Source of the DNA: Henckelia pumila
Lineage: Eukaryota; Streptophyta; Magnoliopsida; Lamiales; Gesneriaceae
Direction: 5' to 3'
DNA: 64,000 bases
Assembly: GCF_033568475.1 (NCBI RefSeq)
Contig: NC_133122.1
Span: 83,599,442-83,663,441, forward strand
Positions 15,072 through 27,175 of this stretch are shown piece by piece (positions within the stretch are counted from its first letter, which is position 1; every line of letters begins with the position of its first letter). The position numbers and the translations under genes were made by a program. The notes beneath the pieces are model-generated. The model made no database searches and had not been told where the DNA came from. It worked only from the letters and a program-made list of their open reading frames with translations.

Positions 15072-17053
15072 TTACGAGATAATGCAAGCATTTGGATTCT
15101 CTTCCATACTGCGATGCTGCTGCATATAGTAGTATGTGTTCATCGGGGGGTAATAGGGTCTATACGGCAATATCGTGCCGAGGACCGGTTCGGCGGTTCA
15201 GCCTTCTTTTCGCCCTCCTTCTTGGGCTCGTCTTTCTTTGCTTCATCCTTGGGATCCTCTTTCTTGGCCTCGTCCTTCTTCGCGGCCTCTTCCTTTGTCT
15301 CCTCTTTCTTAGCTTCTTCTTTCTTTGGCTCCTCTGGCTTTTTTTCCGGTTCTTTCGCTGGACCAACCGAGATTATGTCAGCCGGCCAATTCTTCTTGCG
15401 CAGTTTGCTAACGACGGTCACGGGGTCGACAGTCCCGATTACCATTAGTTTCTTCCCTTTTATGTCGATACTGATCTCATCAATGCCTACAACAAAGATG
15501 CTCCCAAAGTTTCAAATGAGTATCACATGCAAGATAGAGTACATTTTAAAATCGACAGCATGTTACTTAAAATTTTAAAATCACAACTCTTTGACAAAAC
15601 TACAAGTCATCATTATATTTCATGACAAGGTGACAATGTCGTACACCGTGACGGTGAAAACATTTTTTACGACCCTAGCAACTGATTGATGTCCTTCGAT
15701 GGGAATATTGGGGAGGTACAACATTGGTTTTTTTCATGCAAAACAGTATGCCAAACTGATGACATCCAACTGTAATTAATGCAAGCCAGCACAGCCAACT
15801 TGAAAGTGTGGTATGAGCAAATTAACCAGTTCGTGATCGATATATATAGAAATATTTATATACTGACTATAGCAGCATAAGTTGAGATCACCAATTATGC
15901 ATCTTGCATCATCCCATACAAATTAACTTCCACGGCTCAAAATTAAGGTTGTTCATACAGACTAAGACGTATTACACATCACTCCCCAATAAGTTCATAT
16001 AAGATACCTACACAAAAAGCATAATAAAAAGTGACCCCTTTTCAGATAAGAGCTATATGAACAATTGCCTATGTAAGAAAATAAAGAATCACAAAAAGTA
16101 GTAAAGACATGCCTAGAGAGTTGCATGTCAAAACACACGGATTTATATCTACATCACTATATTACTCCAAAAGGCAGGGCAACGATTCCGGTCCATCCTT
16201 TGTGGCATCTTATATGCATTCTACAAGTTCATATCATTGTAAACTTCAAAAAAACTATTCAAACACAAAATTAACTTTCCCCACTTCCGAATACCCAGAA
16301 AAAATTACAAATTACACCAACCCGCATTACAGACATAAAAAATGCTGAATGTCTTACATATATCGCGTCCTGTGTTTTATACGTTTTAGAGATCGTGAAT
16401 TAGATCAATAGCACATAAAAAGCATAACTAGTTACACAAAATTGGTAGCAAGCACAAAATTTAGTCTTTCCACTGGAATTGGAGATGTTACCATAAAGTA
16501 AAGATTTTATAAATATAGAAGGCCTTCAAAATACCTGCAAGAGTGGAAACAGTCCTTCAAAGCCCTTCTCTTTGTCGTCCAAATCCTTCCAAATCCACAC
16601 CACAACACGAATTGCTGCAACAAAATAACAACAGAAAAAAAAAAAAAAAGATGCCAAACACGTTTAATTTTTGAACGATCGAACAGCAAAACTCCACAAT
16701 AATATATCAAATAAACAAAAGAAATCAAGAAATAACAATTCATAACTTTCCACGACCGCTCAACATATAAACGACAAAAATATACTGTAGACTCAAGGGG
16801 ATTTACAATGACGCCCGAAATAGTTGTCAAGGAATCCACGAAACGAACACTGCATGACATAATCGACAATCAAATAAACGAAAAAGTAACAAGCTTAAGA
16901 TGGGGAACAACCATTCTTTAAAACTCAACGAAACCGAGCACCAAAAAAATAAACGACAAAAACCAAAAAAAGAAAAGAAAAAGAAAAAGAAAAAGAAAGC
17001 CCACGAAGGAATCCGAACAGAAAGAGAAGAATCATGCCAATCCAAACCTTCAT
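15072..17053 (-). CDS. Heavy-metal-associated isoprenylated plant protein (HIPP), three exons, broken reading frame
   Basis: HIPPs bind metals through an HMA fold and are prenylated at a C-terminal CaaX box. Exon 1 is a six-base exon, ATGAAG at 17053-17048, before GTTTGG. Exon 2 (16614-16535) follows TTGTTGCAG and carries QFVL and DDKEK, ending GCA G|GT. Exon 3 starts at 15486 (TTGTTGTAG|GC) and gives [18 protein letters not shown], the second half of an HMA fold, then [20 protein letters not shown] and a long Lys/Glu-rich linker. The CaaX tail ([12 protein letters not shown], stop at 15074-15072) is present but in another frame: about one base is missing near 15195-15190, just after KKAEPP. 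Exon 2 also changes frame twice and its length does not fit the junction phase. No metal-binding CxxC is visible. Either pseudogenising or affected by indel errors. Confidence 0.75.
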
Positions 17054-17584
17054 TTTCTTCGTGGGTTTTGCAGGTAATTTTTCGGCCTCGAAATGTAGTT
17101 GAGGCCTTGAGGATTAACAGGTACAACGGGAAAAAAGAAGTCCTGTAGTAGTATACAATTAAAGCTTAAAAAGATGGAAAAATAAAAAAAAGAATAAAAT
17201 AAAGAAAAAAAAAAATAAGAAATGAGACCGGGGAGAAATATAGAGACGAGTGCGAGAAAACGACGAGATGTAATAATTATGACCTCGACTGAAAAAGAAG
17301 ACGATATTATTACCAAAAAAATAATAATTTCGAGAAGCTAGCATTGTACTATAGATTTATAAATAATATATAATATGTGGTATTAATCTACTATGTGTGT
17401 ATATGTATAAAATTATAAATTATACATAAAAACATGGTCACACCATAAAATAATGGTGATATAGCATTAAAAAGAATAATAAATTATTTTTAATGCCATA
17501 GATATCGGATGAAGGGTTGAAGTAGAGATACTTTACTACTCGCAAGTATAGTGTCACATTGGTTTACGAGGTGCACCAGAATCG

Positions 17585-17638
17585 ATTGGTTAAAATTAGT
17601 GGGCCCCGAGTGTGAATCTTACTAATTTTGACCAATCA
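17585..17638. repeat. Inverted repeat, 17-nt arms
   Basis: GATTGGTTAAAATTAGT on the left and ACTAATTTTGACCAATC on the right, separated by about 20 nt containing GGGCCCC. The arms differ at one position. Together with the hairpin at 17652 this may be part of a small MITE, but I could not fix ends or a target duplication. Confidence 0.6.
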
Positions 17639-17651
17639 TGGGGTTACACGT

Positions 17652-17674
17652 CACCCGCAGGGTAATGCCCTGCG
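17652..17674. repeat. Perfect short hairpin, CCCGCAGGG / CCCTGCGGG
   Basis: The nine-base arms are perfectly complementary, with a short AT-containing loop. The stem is GC-rich in an otherwise AT-rich spacer. The function is unknown; it could be a transposon subterminal structure. Confidence 0.65.
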
Positions 17675-20600
17675 GGCAACATGTACTAAATCATAAATGA
17701 GATCGATCAATTTGAAAAAAACTAATATTTTATGATATTTCACGAAAAACCATTGTTCCTAATTATAATGAACCAAATTCAATACTCGAATCGAAGAGAG
17801 TCGTAAGAGATTTGAGAGCGCATGCCGACAGTTCGCCTACAATATTACGTAAATCTACCTTTAAAATGTTGAAGATTATGATTGATGATTCAAGTACAAT
17901 TAATAAAAGTTGTTAACTTTACGTGCTAGGTTGATGTAATATCTAGACCAGATTTATACACATTATATCCTTCATTTCTATTTATTTTATTTATTTATAT
18001 ATACATAGAGGTTTTCTCCCAACAGTTGATAGATTAATTAATTATTGAATTGAAAATACATCTATACTAGATTTTGACAAATTATTTATACTATCATTAA
18101 TAGGATTTTCTAATATTTGTGACAAAAATATATTTTTTTTCGTTATTGATCTTCTCGATTTTATTTCCTATCTTAATTAACTCATAGACTTTATATACTT
18201 GAATATTTTTTTTAAAAATAAAATAAAAAAAATGCATGCAACAGTAAATTGTGAGACAAATAATTTATCACAAATTAATAAATAGACAGTATAGTGGAAA
18301 GTGGTTGGGACTTGGGAGTCTGGAAATTATTGGTTTTCTGATTTTTACCCTTGGTTGATAAGCACTTGAGCAGAATTTTCATTTTCTTTAATTATTTCAT
18401 ACGTCTTCACCAACCTTTTTCTTTCATTTCATTTTCTACTTTTTTGCAATCAACATTTTTAAGAGAACAGTAATGGGATAAAATTAATGTATAGATAAAA
18501 TATTCATATACGCCAATTATCAATTGTTTTTTTAAAATAAAAAAATCAATCACCATAAAGTTATACATTTTACAAAAGTTGATATATATTCTGTTATACA
18601 GTTTCAAAGATTTATATCCGTGAGACGGACAGTACGGTCCAATCGAAATGAAAAATGATATTTTTGACTCCAAAAAATAGTATTTTTGCATTAATATATA
18701 TGATAAAACTATACATTTCACAAAATTAATTTATAATACCGTCTCATATAAGTTTTTTTACATAATAATATCTCGCAAATAGTCCCAATTAATTAGCAAA
18801 ATATCACGTTTAATATTAGCTATTATCTTAATAGTAATATATAAAATAGTATGTATATATAAAACAATTCTATATATTATCTTAGCAGCTTGCGTGTCAT
18901 TGAACAGATTACATTATTAAATATAAGGTATAATCATCATTTCAATAATTATCCTCCATTCTTAATTTCATTCTTTGTATGAGTGATTGATTGATTTAAT
19001 CCATACAAAATATTATATAGATTTTTATACATTGAAATAATTCTGGCATTAAATTGTGTCCAATAATTTCAAAAGCTATGACAGAAATATGGCCGGCCTA
19101 TATATCTGCAGTTAATACACAACATAAAAGTGGACCACCGAGGCATGAATTTGTTCAGGTCCTAAATATATTTTACTCTTTGTCCTGTTTTTTGTTTTTC
19201 TTTTTAAAAAAATTGGTGCCAATTACAACCTGCAAATTATATTTATTCATATGCATTAGATAAATTTCGAGCTAATTCGATAACCAGCAATTAACGTTAG
19301 CCAGTTCTTTGTCCTGCTCTCGTACTTCACACTCACATGCATACATCACACAGAATATTTAAGCAAAAACGATGAAACAACGTATGTTAGCATTTTAGTT
19401 CATAACTGGTTTTTAGTCGAGCTGCGACGATATTCAACCCATTGTTTTGAGATTGTTCTAGCTCCTTGGAATCTCGATTTCGATATTTCGATGCTAAACT
19501 AGCGTGTGAATCGAGTTAATCGAGGTCAAGATGGAAAATGTCGATCGTGAATTATTCACGACAAGAATATAGACAATATACATAAGCCCAAATAAATAGT
19601 AGCACTTGTGTGCTTTGGTATCATTCGTTATTGGAATTTTTTTCTAAAACAAGAGAACCATATGAAGATAGTGTGACTGTACTACATGTGGGAACTGGTT
19701 TGGTGGTCCGTTTTTCTAGCAATAAAGCAAAGGTGATGTGGTTGGGTTTGTGACTCGTGAGAATCAGTGGTTTTAGTTGTGGTGAATATTTTAGTGCTTT
19801 GATATTCTTGATGTTGACATTGTCTTGATTAGGTGGTTCAATTTGAGTGCTTAAATTGAAATTATATTTGAGATAATTAAATGGTCAATTTTGGTTCACC
19901 ATTAGGGTTCACAACGGCACGGGTACGAGACGGATTTGGTCAATATTCACAAGATGTGCTCTGCTAAAAAAAAGGATCCGGGTTCTCTGCTGCGTAGAAA
20001 GAAACAACACAAAATACTGTGCATTAAATAGTATTATGTAATTCATATCACAGGATTAAATAAATAAATAATTAATTAATTACATACATGGAATATTGAA
20101 ATCATAACAGTATCATATATTGTTTCTATCTCCATAACAGAGATCTTTTTCCAAAACTAGGATCTGATTTGTCTGTCTCATTTTCGACCCTGTGGCAAGT
20201 CATGGATCTAGGTTGGACAAAAAATCATTACACATTAAACACAACTTTAATTCTAGTAAATGAACAATAAAAAAAAAATCAAAATATGAATATATTCATG
20301 AAAAATAAATCTAAACCACAACGTTTTAATAATAAATTAACAACAATAACCGAAAACATTGGGAATCAATTTTAAACGTGACATTCATTAATATATAGAA
20401 AGCCCTGCATGCATGCAAAAATCGCGTACTTAAATAACTTATATTATACATATATAAAACTAAATTAGTATTTTTTATATTTTTAAATCGAAAAACAAAA
20501 TGGTAAGTAGAGATAATAAATTTATTTAAATATCTTGTCAAAAAAATAAATTTATTTAAATAGAAAATTAAGAGGAGACGTATTTATTCATCCACTAAAA

Positions 20601-20814
20601 CGACTCAATTGGTTATTAATTCATACACTATTATATCGTACGTTTAGTATAGATAATATAAAATATACACGTATTATTTGTAATTAATAATTTAATATAC
20701 ATAGTGATGAAGAGAGGTCTATTGAAATTTGAAACCATTACCCACCATGAACATTTTTATAAATCCGTTGATGGGTCTAGACCTATCCAGCTTTTTGTTT
20801 GATGAAGTCTATAA

Positions 20815-21602
20815 GAGAGTGTTTTGGAGAATTTTTTATTTATTTAAAAGTGATTCTAGTAGAGAATATTTTGAAGTTTGTGAGAAGCTAAAGTAGAAAG
20901 TGTTTTAAAATAGAAGTTGAAAACTAATACAAGCTAAAGTTTAGTGTTTGAAGAATAATTACTTCCAAACTTAATTTTTTAACTAAATGACAACCATACT
21001 CTTATTTGATTATTTAACTTTTTATACTCACAATATAAAAAATGAGTTTATATATTATTTTACATTATGAATTTTGTATCAAAAATATTTTATTTTTTAT
21101 AAGATGAATACTTGAAAAAAATATAAGATTAATAAATATAAAAATATAAAAAATGAAAAAATTGTATAAATATACCAGATATGTGCAAAAATGTATAAAA
21201 ATGATATATATATATATATATATATTTAAAGAAATGCTTGTAATAATAATGTAAAATTTTAACAAATATTTTTAAAAAAAGTCTTGTAATAATAATGTAA
21301 ATTTAGAAAAATATTTTTTTAAAAATACTTTTAATAATAATTTAAAATTAAAAAATATTTAAAAAAATAATAAAAGCATATATAATATTATAAGTTTATT
21401 AAGGATATATATGTCAACTTGTAATTTTATACCTTAAACAAAAATCAAAAGCAAAAAAATAACATCAAATTTTAGCTTTTTGTTTTTGGCTAAAATTTCT
21501 AGAAGCTAAAGTAGAATTTAACATTCACAAGCACTCATAAGCACTTGTATGCATCTAAAAGCTAAGAAACACTTTGTAGAAACTCTATCAAACACTCCCT
21601 AA
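20815..21602 (+). repeat. Left arm of a long inverted repeat / MITE copy 1
   Basis: Ends in CAAACACTCCCT and begins near GAGAGTGTTTTGG, so the unit itself has short inverted ends (AGGGAGTGTTTG-like). The interior carries repeated blocks around CTTGTAATAATAATGTAAA and an AT microsatellite at about 21198-21224. The inner part (about 21,063-21,602) is matched in reverse complement by the segment at 21,808-22,330. No coding content and no certain target duplication. Confidence 0.6.
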
Positions 21603-21807
21603 ATCCGCTTCGAACACGATATCATGTATATCGTGAGACTGAATTTAAATCTGCCCATTTTGATATCTATATTCACAAATAAAAACCAAATGTATGTGTA
21701 GATCGAATCGACCGAGAATGGATTATATGATTTCAATCAAGATCAATAATTTTTTTTTACAATTCTCTATTTTTATGTTTCAAATAAGGAATTCGTATAC
21801 AATTCTG

Positions 21808-22330
21808 GTAGTGTTTGGTAGGGCTTCTACAAAGTGCTTCTTAGCTTCTAGCTGTATAGAAGTGTTTTTGAATGTTTGTGAATGTTAAATTCTCCTTTAG
21901 CTTCTACAACTTTTACCCAAAAGCAAGAATTTTAAATTTGATGCTTTTTTTTTTGGATTTTGTCTTTTTGTTTAAGGTATAAAATTACAAATTGACATAT
22001 ACACCCTAAATAAACATATCATATTACATATGATTTTATTATTTTTTTAAATATTTTTTTAATTTTACATTATTATTACAAGTATTTTTTAAAAATATAT
22101 ATATATTTTTTAATTTTACATTATTATTACAAGCATTTTTTTAATTTTTTTTTAAAAATTTACATTATTATTACAAGCATTTATTTAAATATATATAATA
22201 TATATTGCATCTTCATACATTTTTGTACATATCTTATATATTTATACAATTTTTTTCATTTTTTATATTTTTATTAGTCTTATATATTTTTCAAGTATTC
22301 ATATTATAAAAAATAAATATTTTTTATACA
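21808..22330 (-). repeat. Right arm of the long inverted repeat / MITE copy 2
   Basis: Starts AGTGTTTGGTAGGGCTTCTA and runs in reverse complement to the copy ending at 21602. It has the same ordered blocks (TACATTATTATTACAAG repeated three times, then TTTGTACATATCTTATATAT). It ends inside AT-rich sequence before the complement of the outer part of copy 1 is reached, so it is a partial copy. Confidence 0.6.
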
Positions 22331-22904
22331 AAAAAATAAAGAAAGAAAGACATCTCCGGCCCGTACCGTGCTGTCAGGATTCACTTACTATGACAGCGGT
22401 AGCAGCGTCTGTGGTAAGATATGGCGTTTTGGGGTATTTTTGTAATATTTTTGAATTAAATTAATTTTGATTTTTTTTTCAAAAATAAAGTACCTTTAAA
22501 AAAACCATTATCTATACAAGCTAGAATTATTATTTTTTTCATTTTAATCTCCATAATAATAAAATTTGTCTAATCAAAATCATACATTTTTTTAATTATT
22601 GAAATTTGATTTGATGAAAATTTCTAATTACTTTTTTTCTAGAACTTTCATTATATATATGTTAATTTTGTTTGGGATTATACACACAAGTACTGATGAG
22701 TCTTAAAATTTCTTTCCATGTTTAGTTTATATATGATTATATAGTTGTTTGAAGAAATGCAAAGTCTCTTATAATATAGACATGATTTGTGAATGGTTAT
22801 TTCTGTTGTTAATTTGGTTAGTTTGTTTTGTTAAATGAATGAATATTAAACTTTACAAGTGGTCGAGCAAATACTACCATTGAAAATCAACCTAAATATA
22901 TATA
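22331..22904. other. Intergenic AT-rich segment
   Basis: A short GC-richer patch (about 22,350-22,440) sits in AT-rich sequence. I see no gene, RNA gene or clear repeat end here. Confidence 0.4.
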
Positions 22905-24177
22905 TATCAATTAAGCTCGAATATATCGCAAGTGCACGAGTCAAGTAATAATATAGTGGACAAAGTACGAGTATCGTCCCACAGAGATTGATGTCTGACA
23001 AAATTACTCAAGTATTATTCTTTAGTTAATTAAGATAACATGATAATAAATTAATAAACTAAAATAAAAGATGAAAAAAAAAACAAAATAATAAAATTAA
23101 ATTCAGAAAATAAATAAACGATTGTTAGGATCTCGGTTCACCTACCCTTTTTTCTTCTCTAATGATTGAAATTCAGTTCTCAAGTCATGCTTTTGACGAA
23201 ATTCCCTAATCTATCAATATACTCTGTCGAGTTATATTAATCTAATTAACAAATTGCAATAACCAAGTGTCCTTGTGTTATTTAACAATTGCAATTGCAT
23301 TACGATTTGTGGAATCCTCTAGCTTTCGACCTATTGGACTATGACTATCAACATGTATCCAACCTCATATGTCTATGTAAGTTGTAGATCCATTGACTAT
23401 ATTACCCTATCATGTTATAAAATCTTATTTCAGTATCAATTATAACACATAAAATCAATTTGAAGTTGATCAATCTCCAAATAATCAATAAAAACAGTAA
23501 TATAATAAAGAATGCATAAAAACCAAATTCAATCTTCAAGAAGAAATCAAAACAAAGTTTTGGGGGTAGGATCCCTTAAATCCCAACAAATATAAAAGAA
23601 AAAAGAGAAAACTAGTGTTGCGATTCTTGAGTTCTTCAAGTTTCCTCCCTCTTCACGTTCTTCTCATTGGATGGCCGCCTCCTCCCTTGCGTTTCTGATG
23701 TGTGGAACTTCGGAACCCTTTCTCACGTCTGATATGTCCCCTTTTATATGTGGTTGAAAGCCCATCCAATAAAGCCCCAAAAAATCGCAACTTTTAATGT
23801 TAGAAAATTAATATTTTTTCAGTCTGCGTCGCGCCATGGCGCAGAAAAATCACGCCATAGCGTGAAAAGTTCTGTTTTCACTTCTTCAAAATCCTCGGTT
23901 CACGCCACGGCGCAGGAAAAATCACGCCATGGCTTGAAAAGTTCTGCCTCCCAGTTTTCAGCGCGCAGTTATCTTGAAAAAATCATAACGTGAGTTCTAA
24001 CCGTCGGATTGAGCTGAAATTTTGACAACATCTTCAAAACATCTTGAAATTTAATTTGGACAATGAAGATTTGATTTGGATCTCCCAAAAGCTAAATTTT
24101 AATTTTTGATTAAGGCTGCTCCGTAATTCATTCTTCAAAAACCCATTTTCCTACAAACTTAACCCGGAGAGTGAAAT
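22905..24177 (-). repeat. Truncated LTR of a LARD/Tat-like retroelement (element F)
   Basis: In reverse complement this matches the LTR of element D (50,825-52,213) in layout. The segment GGCTGCTCCGTAATTCATTC at about 24,115-24,135 is the complement of the D LTR near 50,975-50,995. The left end has the typical pre-primer-site sequence (GCAAGTGCACGAGTCAAG, ACGAGTATCGTCCCACAGAG). A CG-palindromic block (GCGCCATGGCGC) lies at about 23,828-23,945. About 110 bases of the LTR start (TGATAAG..) are missing on the right, where chromovirus A begins. No primer site is seen to the left, so it is a 3' or solo LTR. Confidence 0.65.
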
Positions 24178-26989
24178 TGTAACACCCGGTATTTTTAAAT
24201 ACGTAAATTCGCATGCATAATTAGGAAATTTATTTATTTAAAATTTTAGATTTATGGGTTAAATAATTATGTGAAATTATTTGTGCTATGTTTATAAAGT
24301 TATTTTTAAGCATTTATACCCATAATTAGTGATTTTCACGATTAATGGAAATTTATTGTTTTTGATCGCGTCAGACGCGGAACGTGGACACGGGCGCAGA
24401 TGACAGCTTTCCACTAATCCAATTTATTTCATGAGCATTTTTAGAGACCCAAAAAATACTTATTTCTGACTTATTATTCGCCTCAATATATTTTAGTATG
24501 TTATTTTTATATAATTTTAGGAGTCCTAGTTTTTATTAAAAATAAGCCAAATAATAGACTTTTTCAGTATTTTTAAAATTCACATTAATTTTATATTTCG
24601 GGAATTGATGATTTAGTATCAGATTTTAAAACTTTTAAGTGGAGTTTTAATATTATATTATTTTGGTATATTAATTAAGTAAATTATGTAGTTGTAATTC
24701 ACTATTTTAAAATTTTAAATCCATAAAAACTACCCATACCCTTCGCCCAAACTCTTCCATCAGCCGCCTCACCCCCATCTCCATCAGCTTCTTCGTCGAC
24801 TCCAACAGCCATGCGAAGACTCCATAGCCACGTTTTTGAAGGTCCAAAGCAAGTTGTCAACGTCCCGTCGTCCCGGATTCGTTCTACGCTCGCCCCTTAT
24901 TCATCCTGTTACGGTGTGCCAAGGCTTGATTCCTTCTTTTTTTTTTTCATGCAATATACGAGTGCATGGGGGTGTGTGCGTGTGCATCAGTCCTCTTCAA
25001 AAATTTTCAGGAAAAACGAGATGGGTTAAGGTTTTATGCGTTTGTTCTTGTGATTGTCTTGATCATACCTCACGTTTTCCTTAGCCATGGTCCATACCGG
25101 ACTGCTGGTAAGTCGGTCCCAAGGTCGAGAGGGGGGGTGTGTCGTTTGGACTCGTAGTGGCTCGAGTGGTTCATGCCAAACGAGTCCCAGGAAGTAAGCT
25201 AGGCTCGATCGGGTTCTTGGACGCGCAGACTAGGGTCTTCGGGTAGGGCCTTCGGCCTCGGCGGTTTGGGCTGCAGGGGGGCTGAGGGCTGGTGCAGGCT
25301 TAGGTCCGCCCAGACGTGGGCTACGTCTGGGGACGGTAGCGCCTCGGCCAGGGCGCGCGCCAGAGCAAGCCGGAAGACAGCCTGACGGAACGGCTGCTGC
25401 TCACGGCCGCAGCCAGAACGTGAATGGGGGGCGACAGGGTTCTAACGGGTTCCAAGTGGGTTCCGTGGGGGTCGGGTTAGTGGTCCGGGTTCAAAGTCCT
25501 GTGGGTCATGGCCGTTAAGTTTAGTTGGGTCCGGGTCCAGCGTTAAGTTAATTGGCGCTCGGGTATATTTTAATTTTAAGTTAATGATTAAGGGTGGATG
25601 TGTTTTATTGGGCTAATTAGATTAATTAAAATTAATGGGCTACATTTAAGTTTAATTAATGGGCTTGAAAATAATTCAATTTAAGTTAGTCCCACTAATT
25701 TTTGTGGGCGATGTAATTGAAGAGCCCATGGGAATGATATTAGGGCCAGTCTTTGGGCTTTTGGGCCCATGGGCCGGAATAGAATGTTAATGGGCCAAGA
25801 ATGTTTTAATGGGCGTTAATTAATTAAGTGAGCTTTGGAATAATTAAGTCATTGGGCTTAAGTATTGTTAATGCGGCCGAGTCTAAGTGTTAGTAGGGCC
25901 GAATTTAAGAAAATGGAGCTTGTGTGTTCAGGGGCCCAGCAGTTAGTTCAGTACAAACCATGAGAAATTGCATGTGTCCTAAATATATTATATTAATTAT
26001 TTTATGCATTGAATGTTATTTTAGTATTTATATGTTAGTATAAAAATTAAATTAAATATTTATGAAGGAAAAAACATTTTATTTAAGGTACATGCATTTA
26101 TGAAATAATTTTTTATGCATGATTTACATGTTTAAGGTTGAGCAAGAGAAAATAATTTTATGTTGGGAAAGTTGATAAGTAGCTACTTCGTGACAATTTA
26201 AGGGGGATTCGTCCCCATATGTCTGTATCACGGTGAACTCATTGAAGGGCAGTTTTACTGCCAATTTAAGAGGTGATTCGTCACCCGACACGTACGTTAG
26301 TTTCCCACACTGATCAGTATTTAATGTATGATTTAAGGTTACACTATGGATACAACCATGCGATGTTAGAAAATACTTTGCTCAACAATGTTTATGCATT
26401 ATGTATGATTATGATATTTAAGTTAATTTAAGTTATGTTATGTCATGATATTTTTATGCATGCTCATTCATGTATTTGTTATGTATTAGTATTAAAGTGA
26501 TTTAAACTATTTTTAAACCCTTGTTATGTTTGCATGTTGGGCCTCTAGGCTCACTACACTGGTCTGGTGCAGGTGAGTACGTACGTAGAGGAGGATGTGG
26601 TACCCACCGGCGGCGAGGACATATGAGCGGACATGCAGTGACCCCGTGACCGTGATAGTCGTCTGAGTCTTTATGCATGTTTTGAATATTTTAGCATGTT
26701 ATACATTTATTTATTTATTTTCAGTGGTTGACAGTATGGAATATTTTATTTAAATATTTTCAGTGCATGCAAATTTTATTTATTTTTGCTTATGTCAGTA
26801 TTTTATTAAATGTTTGACTCAGATATTTAATTTATTAAAGGTTGCATTTTTTTTTTAGTTTATTTATTTTTAAATCTATTTATTCTGTGCATATATGTAT
26901 GGGCATGTATGTACATATCTTTACTTAGTAAGTATAAAAAAAAAAAATTTCCGCATATTTATTTATATTAGAGAGTTAGGGTCGTTTCA
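24178..26989 (+). repeat. 5' LTR of chromovirus A, 2,812 bp
   Basis: Starts TGTAACACCC and ends TTTCA directly before the primer site. It is 169 bp longer than its partner at 31,785-34,427. The excess is scattered one- to few-base insertions concentrated between about 24,290 and 26,300; the last 650 bp are nearly identical to the partner. Contains no gene; short open frames inside are not conserved as proteins. Confidence 0.9.
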
Positions 26990-26991
26990 GT

Positions 26992-27003
26992 TGGTATCAA
27001 AGC
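26992..27003 (+). other. Primer binding site of A (initiator Met tRNA)
   Basis: TGGTATCAAAGC lies two bases after the 5' LTR. It differs by one base from the canonical complement TGGTATCAGAGC, which element B has. Confidence 0.8.
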
Positions 27004-27175
27004 ACGGTCCTTGGAGGGGTCATTACTGCTATGCGAGCTCAGAAATCCACGCTACCGGTCTGTAATTTTTAAGTGTTTATAGCATGATTTACTTTTAAGA
27101 ATTTAATTTAGCATTAATGTTAAAACACTTAGTTATGCATGGCGATTTACGTAAGGAAATATGTGGTGGTGCAGA

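Larger units (their letters stand above)
17054..20812. other. AT-rich intergenic spacer
   Basis: No gene supported. The part nearest 17054 is the likely HIPP leader and promoter, with pyrimidine/purine-rich runs. A decayed repeat resembling the common plant GTGAGACGGTCTCAC family is visible at about 18,560-18,770 (CCGTGAGACGG and ACCGTCTCATATAAG). Two small palindromic structures at 17,58x and 17,65x are listed separately. Confidence 0.4.

Noticed and set aside
15092-15578. Two plus-strand open frames rich in Ser, Phe and Leu
   Set aside because: Antisense shadow of the Lys/Glu-rich linker of the HIPP gene; no domain.
16827-17344. Phe-rich open frames upstream of the HIPP gene
   Set aside because: Products of pyrimidine-rich leader and intron sequence; no domain.
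24811-25157. Plus-strand open frames inside the A 5' LTR
   Set aside because: Non-coding LTR with probable insertion noise; not preserved as protein in the 3' LTR.
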